From: Spirogloea muscicola
Lineage: Eukaryota; Streptophyta; Zygnematophyceae; Spirogloeales; Spirogloeaceae
Reading direction: 5' to 3'
NCBI GenBank assembly: GCA_009602725.1
Contig: WELB01000028.1
Span: forward strand, 503,722-518,552
Length of the DNA stretch: 14,831 nucleotides
The notes below the pieces were generated by a model that did not search any database, had not been told where the DNA came from, and saw only the letters and a list, made by a program, of their open reading frames with translations. A program made the position numbers and the translations under genes. The first letter of the stretch is position 1, and every line of letters begins with the position of its first letter. This document shows positions 8,025-14,831 of this stretch, piece after piece.

Positions 8025-11000
8025 TCACTCTGCTGCATCAGCAGTAGGAGCTGCAGCAGGGGGTGCAGGGCGCTGCCCAGGAGGAGGACCACTGCCACGG
8101 CCCCCCTGACCTCCTCCCGCACCTCTCCTTGGCTGCTGCTGCCGGCCACCACCTCGGGCATACTGATCGCTCCTTTGCTGCTGCAGGGGGGGGTGCTGCT
8201 GCTGCTGCTGCTGCAAGGGCTGTGGTTGCTGCTGCTGCTGCTGCTGCAAGGGCAGCTGCTGCGGCAGAGCCGGCACAGGCTGCTGATCAGTAGGAGTGAT
8301 GCTGCCAGCATTCGGTTGGCCTATGGGGGTGTTCATGTTGGTCGCACCCCTATCCCCATAGCCTCCCTGCCCCTGGTAGCCGCTGTTGAATGAATTACTG
8401 CGACCGTACTGGCCGCGCCCTCCCCGGTTGCTGGGACCCATGCTGCCGGGGTTGCCTAGGTCGCCCTGACCTCTGCCCGTCCCACGGCCTGCATACGGAC
8501 CCCTGCCGCGCATATTGTCGTTGCGATATGGCATGCGCTCGCCTCCACGACCTCCTCGTCCGCCACGCCCGATGGCTGTCACCTTCATCCGATATCAGCA
8601 ATGCAGCTAGGGAGTTCCCCCAAGAACCGAACATGGACACTAGACGCAATGCAAGAATTGCACAGACACAGAGCAATTAATGTTAACGGTATGAGAGAGG
8701 CTGCCTTGGGAGCTTGCTGGTAAAGGGCATCGCATGGCACTCACACTTAGAGAGGGGTTGCTTCTTCTCGATGCGGACCATGTGGTTGCCCATAGAGACA
8801 TGTCCAGCCTGCAGAAGCCACTTGCTACATGACACCTAGCCGGTGGGCACCTGGCAAATACGTCAAGTACAATGCAGACCAATTTATGTGCAGCCAAAAG
8901 CCCCTACGAAGCCCTACCTCAATAGCTGCCAAAGCGCCAGCCTGGTCTTCGAACTCAACAAATGCGTAGCAGTTCTGTGCGTTTGGTTGCTGTCACATGG
9001 CCAAAGATGTCACGATGGTAAGAAGCCTTCCTCTGCCACATTAGACTTGCTCATCTCCACAAACATGAGAGACCAAAGTCATTCAATACATATCCTACTC
9101 ATTGATTCTTATATCACAAGCTGAAGGGGTGAAATATGTCCAACAACGTTGCAGCTGCAGCAATTCAAAACAAATGGGGATATACTTTTTGGCCCTTGAT
9201 GTTGACACGGTCCAGCTTTACCACACCAAAGTTTCTAAAGGCCTCCCCAACGTCAGTTGGTGTCACATTCAAGGGCAGGTACCGAACAAAGACGGAGCGA
9301 CTATCCGCTGCACCACGCAGGCAGGGGTTGCCAATTGCACGTGTGTCAAAAGCAAGCAAATGCCTGACACCTAGGCATGTACAGTAACACATGTCATAGA
9401 ATTCAAGGGGGTGGGGCACTTTTCATCGCAATAGAGCCGGATCCAAGCTGCACCATCTGAATTGCAGCTGCACCTCACCTTCTGCCTCCTCAGCAGAGAT
9501 ATCATCTGTTGGAGGCGGCGGAGGTGCTGCAGAGGCCACCTGTGTCGGAGTGGCACTGGCAGCTGTGGCTGGCGGCTGGATGGGTGGTGCAGGGGCAGCA
9601 GGAGCCTCCACAGCTGAAGCAGCCATTGGAGAAGCAGCTTGGACAGGCTTTGCTGGTGCTGCTGCTGCGGGAGCTGGTGCACCCCTTGCCTCCTCTTTTC
9701 TTCTCATGTGTGTCAGCCCGAGCTGAAACATCGAAAGGGACAATGACAATGTCAACCATCTCAAATGACATCAATGTAAAGGCGAGAGCAAAGGAGGATG
9801 ATAAGCAGTGAGCAACTGGCAAGCAACCTGCACATCTCCAGGACTCACAATGGAGGCATAGGAGAATTTCTTTGGTTCTTCTGATGAGTAGCCAGAACCG
9901 GTGGCATCATTGGCATCTTCCAATGGATTGTCAGCGAGAGACTCGACAGAGTCTACAGCAGCCTGGCTGACAGGCTCCTCGTCCTTCACAGTCTCCACTG
10001 CCGCAGCCTCTGTTGGCGGGGTATGTCCAATATCGGGGCTTGCAGCATATGTATGAGTTGAAATAGCTTCATTCAGCTCCGGTGTTGCTGGCACTTCATG
10101 GACGACATGTTCTGCAGGATAAGAGGTTGTAATGCGATGTTAGTAAAGCAAAGTAGCTTTAGCATAGGAGCGAATCTAGATCTCTCACAATCACACAGAA
10201 CCTTAGGTTTACTATCGGCACTATTATGCACATAGAAGGGCTTAAAGCGTTATACCAGGCTCGCTGGCCGTGTGGCTGGAAGCTGGCTCTGGAGTGCCAT
10301 TGGCAAGCAGCACCGCATGCTTGACTTGCTGAGGCTCTTCATCGATGTACCGAAAGACGTCATTCAGAACATAGTAACCCTTCTCCTGCGGGGCAAGGAA
10401 AAAGCTCTGCACAAAGTTGCGCTTGCCATCCGCCTTGTTGGTCAAGGTTCCCGTCACCATGACAAGTACGCCTCCAGTGAGAGAGTCCTGGGAGTCCACA
10501 GTCTTGATCTCTGCCTTAAACTCCGCATAGTCAAGCGACATGATCTTCCGATGGATCTCCTGGAGCACACGGGGAGAGGCCACACCAGCATCGTCAATGA
10601 GATTCTTGACAACATCGACCCGCTTGTCATTGTGCATCTGTGATGCGGTTGTATCACAAAGATAGATGCACTAGAAACTGTTGTAAGCACGCCTGTGTTT
10701 CACATGACAACAAGCTCCAGTCAGGCAAGGCAAGGCTCACATTCTGATTGACGACCATATCAACAGCACCATCTGAGCCGGCCTCTGCACGCGTCACCCT
10801 GCTGGCATCGGTGTAAAAGCGGTGCACATTCTGGGGTTGCTGGTGAAGGACATTGTAGTACTGATTCACAAACACATTCCCAACCTGCAAAATCGCACCG
10901 TCATGCCCACCAGGATCAGAGGAACCTGCAACAGGCGCCCTTGTAAGAGCAACGATGCTTCTTTTAGCAGGATACAAGCAAGCTCCAGCGACGCGATACA

Positions 11001-11077
11001 TGCTGCATGAAGTTATTATGCTGCTCGAATCCCAAGCGAGTGAGCTCTGAAGCTCTCACCATATTAGCGGATGCCAT
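8025..11077 (-). CDS. G3BP-like RNA-binding protein (NTF2 + RRM + RGG), 9 exons, 614 aa (alternative form 640 aa)
   Basis: Exons (minus strand): 11077-11060, 10884-10741, 10559-10256 (or 10637-10256), 10111-9849, 9722-9479, 9370-9186, 8989-8918, 8808-8745, 8575-8025. All phases agree; the stop is TGA and the start GACATGG. G3BP proteins bind mRNA and dimerise through the NTF2-like domain; they nucleate stress granules in animals, with related roles reported in plants. Order in the 614-aa form: NTF2 domain about 7-129 (VGNVFVNQYYNVLHQQP, HRFYTDASR, FFLAPQEKGYYVLNDVFRY); an acidic then Ala/Pro-rich linker 130-330; an RRM about 350-425 with RNP2 VFVRYL (351-356) and RNP1 CYAFVEFE (393-400); RG/RGG repeats from 433; Gln runs at 542-548 and 553-558; a second RGG cluster; and a Pro/Ala-rich end. 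The first exon encodes only six residues (MASANM). The short exon 3 is preferred because VVNQNEIHRKI then matches family spacing without a gap. The only real uncertainty is that acceptor. Confidence 0.93.
8194..8247. repeat. CTG/CAG trinucleotide repeats coding polyglutamine
   Basis: Two runs, 8194-8214 and 8226-8247, are nearly pure GCT/CTG on the plus strand, so CAG on the coding minus strand. They encode the Gln runs at residues 542-548 and 553-558 of the G3BP-like protein. They are likely to vary in length between strains. Polyglutamine next to RGG is a common low-complexity, phase-separating arrangement. Confidence 0.92.
10560..10639 (-). promoter_or_regulatory. Two competing in-frame 3' splice sites, G3BP exon 3
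   Basis: One acceptor (AG at 10639-10638, context GCATCACAG) would start exon 3 at 10637. A second (AG at 10561-10560, context CTCTCCCCGTGTGCTCCAG, with a better pyrimidine tract) would start it at 10559. They are 78 nt apart, so both keep frame and differ by 26 residues beginning MHNDKR. The downstream one gives normal NTF2 spacing. Both may be used. Confidence 0.7.
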
Positions 11078-11352
11078 GTCGCGTCGCACGATCCGTCAAG
11101 CTCCGGGTGTTGGGTTTCTCCAAGTCGACGTTGTCCGAAGAAGCTGCAGCGCGCTGGAAAACCCTAATCCTACAGCCACCAGGCCGGCGCATGGAGTCAG
11201 GCGAACACTTAGTGTGAGCGGGAGAGAGCGCGACGACCGGAGGAGAGCTCGCAAGGGAGCCAGGACAGGCTGGGATGCCGCTGCCGAGCAAGCACCTCGC
11301 GCTGCGGTCCGGCGGCGCGGCGGCGACCTTGGACCCTGACCGGCGAGCGGCC

Positions 11353-11353
11353 N
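11353..11353. other. Undetermined base (N)
   Basis: This is the only N in the window, in GC-rich sequence just before the CGG run. It is probably an unresolved base-call or a collapsed difference between reads. It lies outside every gene called here. Confidence 0.97.
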
Positions 11354-11389
11354 CGTACCAGGTACTCGACGTGGCGGCTCTGGCGCCCG

Positions 11390-11442
11390 CGGCGGCGGCA
11401 GCGGCGGCGGCGGCGGCGGTTGCGGCGGCGGCGGCACGGCGG
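11390..11442. repeat. Interrupted CGG trinucleotide repeat
   Basis: Runs of CGG are interrupted by CAG, TTG and CACGG. They lie 310-365 nt upstream of the G3BP-like start codon, probably in its promoter or 5' UTR. The region is likely unstable in length and hard to sequence, which fits the nearby N. Confidence 0.9.
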
Positions 11443-11912
11443 GGTCGGAGGGGGAGGGGAGAGGAGTTAGACGTGGCCGAGAAATATTTCATCTTAACCG
11501 TTTCGACGCAGAGACTTAATGGTGGTGCAGGCCCCTCGCCCTACAGAGTTCAATCTGTTACCGGACAGTGCGCTTTGGGGGCGCCGGGCGGAGCGCCGGT
11601 CCCGGCGGAAGCCCCCTAACCGATCCGGTTAAGTAGCCTAACAGCCGCTGAGTAATGTTGGCCGTCCGATGCAGCCATCCGACGGCAGCTCGATTACCCA
11701 ACCCCCCGTCTTCCACCTTCTTCCTAGGCATACACCGTGACTCCGTCGGCTCCCACCTCCGAGCTCGCCGCCGCATGCCATGGCGGGTTGCAGCGGCGGG
11801 GAAGGCCAGCGGCAGTGCGGCCAATACCTCGTGAGGCTTTTGCAATGATCTTTGGGCCTGTCAATACCCACTTGGATTCAGCAGGAGGGAGGAGAATCTG
11901 GACAACAACCCC

Positions 11913-12588
11913 GTGCCTGGCCTCCAGTGCCGTGCCATACTTGCTACTTCATACTGCCTTGGAAGGGCAGTGCTATGTGCAGCCCCAGGCGCGGCTGCTA
12001 GCTCAACCGTATCTGTTTGCAGGAGGGCGTGTCATTTGACCATCCTCGAGGAGGCGGTTGTGCTGGCAGCAACATGCTCCATTGTGCTCACAAGTGGGGG
12101 ATTGACCAGCCACGTCCTCCTTCAGGATGCCACTTATGAGATACCTAGGAGGCCAAGTACCAGTAAGCAATGGCAAATGCCTTCTGCCTCGTACTTTCGG
12201 AGATAGGAGCAGGATCACGTGCCAGTTGACAGTTTTCTACAAGCAATTGCTGCTCAGAGCTATTATTGCCTTCTGTCAAAACAGTCCACCCCATCTGCAC
12301 ACAGCCTCTGCAGGCTGTCCACCATGCTTCATCATCCGTCCCTAAGCCATGCTACTGCATGTTTCGGAGAGTCGTCGAGCTATGGCAGCTGAAGCCGAGA
12401 ATTTGTCTGGCGTCCCTAGGTCAAGAAAGCTCACCCTTACTGATGGAGCAGGCAAGCCCAATGAGTTATTACCTGATATCAAGACTCCAGTGGCCACACG
12501 ACCTGCACACTACCCTCCACTTGGTTCTGTGCATGACAATGCTGCTTGGCAGCTACTGCCCATGACCACCTATATGTCTAATCAATGA
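11913..12588 (+). CDS. Candidate plus-strand gene, unrecognised (last two exons only)
   Basis: I do not recognise this protein. The best part is 12389-12588, ending in TGA. It reads as a compositionally normal 66-residue segment (ENLSGVPRSRKLTLTD, then KPNELLPDIKTPV, then HYPPLGSV and ending MTTYMSNQ). It is preceded by a TGGCAG acceptor. Upstream, an open frame through 11913-12162 ends at a GTAAGC donor (12163). Joining 12162 to 12389 keeps the frame (ACC, A+CT, GAA). The upstream frame reads HLTILEEAVVLAATCS and LQDATYEIPRR. I cannot place a start: a good GCCATGG context at 11776-11782 is followed by a GTGAGG donor at 11829, but its phase does not fit. The pyrimidine tract before the acceptor is weak. 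It could be a real divergent gene, a decayed one, or chance. Confidence 0.27.
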
Positions 12589-13051
12589 GCAGCCAAATCA
12601 TGAATGAAGTTGATATACTTTCAGGTCTAAGCTTATGCTTAATTGTGCTAGGTTGGTACTTGACTTTCAACAAGTCCACTGTCCGTACTTCCACTAAGGC
12701 TGGCAGGCTTAAGCATTGCCCCGTGAACGAGGTTCGCATCTTTACTATGAGCTGCCATCCTGCTTCATTGCACAGCGAATACTCTGCAAGATCCACCCGA
12801 CTAGACAACCTCCAGACAAGACAAGGTGCAGGGTCTACTGAAGCGCGCATGATACATCACGTGTACAAGAATACCGCCGGTGACAGAAGCCAGCTAATCG
12901 GCCACGCCTTGAGCATGTGTCTGTCAACTAAACATTGGATGGCCAAATAGACTCTCACGGACGCTACACGCGAAGCATAAGATTGACAGGCAAGGTTGAT
13001 CATATGTACAAAAAGCTAGCAACTTTGCTTGTATTAGGTGGTCTTAGCTGG
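12589..13051. other. Intergenic/3' UTR region between convergent units
   Basis: This lies downstream of the syntaxin stop (minus strand) and of the plus-strand candidate, so it would be shared 3' flank. Short ORFs on both strands (plus 12585-12950, minus 12850-12578) show no family pattern. No TGTAA is seen for either direction. Confidence 0.55.
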
Positions 13052-14486
13052 TCAAGACAAGACGACCAGAAGAATGATGAGAAGCGCGCCGCCAAAGATG
13101 CACATGAGCCAACATGTCTGCCAGGAAACGATATTTGGAGAAGATTAGGCGGGCAAGTGGACTTGCGCAGAGAGGACAGGAACATTCAGTACCACCAAGA
13201 GCCAGCTTAAGAACAGCATACCGTGAAGACCTCAATACCCTTAGAACAGCTGCACCAGCAACTATTCTCACCAGCGAATTGGCGCTCCGTTGACTCTTAG
13301 CAGCTTTGCTCAATTGTGTGTTTGCTTGCATAGTCAAGGCGTGTCCGCTCTCAATATTCGCCTCAATGTCATCTGAGACAAGAGGCCCATCAAGCAGCGT
13401 GATGAACTTCGTTGCGACCAATAGCACGTCAAGCATATGTCTACTATGCAATGTGAGCTCCTCGAAAACGGTGGTACTCACCAATCATGCCACCTTGCTC
13501 GTGAATCAAGACAGCGAGATCCTTAAAGATCTCGTGAACCTCCCCTATCTGCTGCTGTATCTCTCGTATTCCCTGATCTCTTTCTTCGATGATTGCCTCG
13601 TTGAAGACAAGCTCATTGTCAATCTCTATTACTTGCTGTCTGCAGAGGTTACAAGCCAAAGGGTAAACGAAAGTGCATGAGGATGTGGGCAAGAGCGAGA
13701 GAGCAGACTAGTGCACGGCAGCGCTGCCTGTGACAAACGTACTGCTGAGCCTGCTGCATGTGGTCTGGCCCTGTCGACGAGGTCATCTCCCTGGCAGGAA
13801 CAAAGGGCTGATAGATGGTCTCGCGGTCTGCAGCGATCCGCTGAGCCTTCTGGAATTCCTTCAGAATGGCTTGGAAGTCCTTGGCCAATTTAGCATCACT
13901 CAGCTTCTTGTTTGCCTGTAAGAAGTCCACTTCAGCTCATCAGTATATGGAGCAAAGTGATAGAGGATCAACTTGGCCTGCCAATGCTGCGGCGCGGACA
14001 GCGAGGAGCCTGGGGAGCCTGAGACGTACCGGCACGGGAACCTGGTGGTCCACCTCGCTGGCGTCCTTGAGCTTCGCGGACGTCTCCTTCACCAGCTGGC
14101 CGATGTTCTGCCGCGCCTTGTGACTGGAGCAAACGTCGGAACCGGAGGGTCAGAGGCTCCAATCTTTGCCATGGCAAAGCGACGATCCATGCGATAATGA
14201 CGACGGCCATGACAGACTTCAGCTGCGCTCGACGACGCGGTCCTCGGCATCGGCACGGCCCGACTCACATCTTCTCGCGCAGCTCGGGGGTGTCCTTGGG
14301 CGTGCCCAAGGTGTTAACGAGCCGCTTGAAGGTCGCGACGGCGGTGCTGATTTTGAAGACCCCCGCTGCCAGCGCGCGGCTGGGGCCGGCCGCAGCCGCC
14401 GCCGCCGCCGCCCCCGCGGCGGCGTCCGGCCGGGCATCGAGGCCCAGGAAAGGCTGCCCGGCGCCGTTGACGTCCTGGAAGCTCAT
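13052..14486 (-). CDS. SYP2-type syntaxin (Qa-SNARE, PEP12/VAM3-like), 6 exons, 269 aa
   Basis: Exons (minus strand): 14486-14269, 14123-14030, 13915-13743, 13639-13482, 13372-13272, 13117-13052. They total 810 nt with every phase consistent, clean GT-AG borders (GTGAGT, GTACGT, GTACGT, GTGAGT, GTGAGA) and a TGA stop. SYP2 syntaxins are tail-anchored Qa-SNAREs that drive membrane fusion at the prevacuolar compartment and vacuole. Hallmarks: MSFQD start; poly-Ala stretch at 22-33; Habc region with [20 protein letters not shown] (53-72), [13 protein letters not shown] in exon 2 and [19 protein letters not shown] (111-129); SNARE motif about 170-245 ([20 protein letters not shown] then [10 protein letters not shown]) with the zero-layer glutamine at Q210; hydrophobic anchor about 251-269 ([20 protein letters not shown]) ending at the stop. 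Length equals that of plant SYP21/22 (about 270 aa). I cannot tell which SYP2 paralogue it corresponds to; algae usually have one. There are no signs of decay. Confidence 0.96.
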
Positions 14487-14747
14487 GGCCTGCGGCCAGG
14501 GGTGTCGGCCCGGGGCGGCTCCGCCAGGTGCCGACGAGACGGCGGGGGAAAGGCGCAGAAGCGACAGCGGCGGCCGCGCAGCACCACGCCAGCGCGCGGT
14601 CCGCCGCAAGAGGCGAAGTGCAGGCGCGCGGTGGGGACGAGGCTAGCCGCCTCGGCAAGCGCTGCGTCCGGCAGAGGGGAGCCCTGCGGCAGAGGCGGCG
14701 CGCAGAGAGGTCCGCCCTGCACCGCCGCCCGCGCTTCCGGGGGACAG
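14487..14747. promoter_or_regulatory. GC-rich 5' flank of the syntaxin gene
   Basis: These 261 nt directly upstream of the syntaxin ATG should hold its 5' UTR and proximal promoter. They are very GC-rich with NotI-like GCGGCCGC at about 14571. The overlapping ORFs on both strands are arginine/alanine/proline-rich shadows. The ATG has G at -3, an acceptable eukaryotic start context. Confidence 0.45.
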
Positions 14748-14770
14748 GCGGCGGCGGCGGCGGCGGCGGC
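14748..14770. repeat. CGG trinucleotide run
   Basis: About seven to eight uninterrupted CGG units lie immediately before the terminal A tract. This is similar to the CGG run upstream of the G3BP-like gene, so CGG repeats near 5' ends recur in this genome segment. Confidence 0.93.
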
Positions 14771-14774
14771 GACG

Positions 14775-14776
<2 letters not shown>

Positions 14777-14831
<55 letters not shown>
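14777..14831. repeat. Terminal A homopolymer (55 A)
   Basis: The window ends in 55 consecutive A with no other base. The CGG run lies just before it, with no polyadenylation signal and no 3' end of a plus-strand gene, so it does not look like the tail of a transcript or retroelement. It is more likely an assembly-end artefact. A real A tract flanked by unsequenced DNA is possible. Confidence 0.92.

Larger units (their letters stand above)
11078..11777. promoter_or_regulatory. CpG- and CGG-rich region upstream of the G3BP-like gene
   Basis: These 700 nt hold the promoter and 5' leader of the minus-strand G3BP-like gene and possibly of a divergent plus-strand gene. A CGG-type trinucleotide run lies at 11390-11442. 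ORFs on both strands here (plus 11275-11619, minus 11492-11064) consist largely of alanine or proline runs read out of that repeat and show no family pattern. One undetermined base (N) is at 11353. I see no convincing TATA element. Confidence 0.5.

Noticed and set aside
11064-11492. Minus- and plus-strand ORFs across the CGG run
   Set aside because: Made of alanine, proline or arginine runs from the trinucleotide repeat and containing an N; no support as genes.
11778-11845. MAGCSGGEGQRQCGQYL as first exon of the plus-strand candidate
   Set aside because: Start context and donor are good, but the donor phase (0) does not fit the frame of the downstream open segment at any AG I could find.
14197-14646. 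Plus-strand ORF of 149 aa
   Set aside because: Antisense to syntaxin exon 1 and its GC-rich 5' flank.
14777-14831. Poly(A) tail of a retrotransposed gene or LINE/SINE
   Set aside because: The sequence before it is a CGG repeat and syntaxin 5' flank, not the 3' end of any transcript, and no target-site duplication can be seen at the edge.

Overview
This looks like nuclear DNA of a green alga (Viridiplantae, probably a chlorophyte). Three intron-rich genes of plant type lie head to tail on the minus strand, with introns of about 100-390 nt and GC-rich, low-complexity intergenic DNA. None of the three can be read as a single ORF. I rebuilt each one exon by exon from family motifs, GT-AG (once GC-AG) borders and phase, and each closes to a whole number of codons. 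The assignment to green algae is an inference from the gene families and gene style.

Layout from the right end: (1) 14486-13052 is a complete SYP2-type (PEP12/VAM3-like) Qa-SNARE syntaxin of 6 exons and 269 aa. (2) 12588-about 11900 holds a weakly supported plus-strand candidate with an unrecognised C-terminal exon. (3) 11077-8025 is a complete G3BP-like NTF2-RRM-RGG RNA-binding protein of 9 exons. It has two in-frame acceptors at exon 3 (614 or 640 aa), and the shorter form restores the normal NTF2 spacing. (4) 8024-6919 is intergenic and contains a strong imperfect hairpin. (5) 6918-1771 is a complete glycoside hydrolase family 95 (alpha-L-fucosidase-type) gene of 11 exons and 921 aa. It has a GC-AG intron, several weak donors and a 12-bp intronic inverted repeat. 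(6) 1770-1 is gene-poor. It has a 45-bp tandem array, a 13-bp-arm hairpin at 927-957 and further degenerate copies of the same module, mostly in opposite orientation on the two sides of the hairpin. This resembles a foldback-type repeat structure.

The three genes have unrelated jobs: vacuolar/endosomal membrane fusion, RNA binding and probable stress-granule or mRNA regulation, and fucosyl-glycan hydrolysis. I see no pathway linking them, and ordinary eukaryotic gene neighbourhood explains the layout. The least explained parts are the 411-1600 repeat structure and the G3BP alternative acceptor. Both ends of the window are homopolymers (G14 on the left, A55 on the right), which suggests this is a whole contig with low-complexity or artefactual ends.
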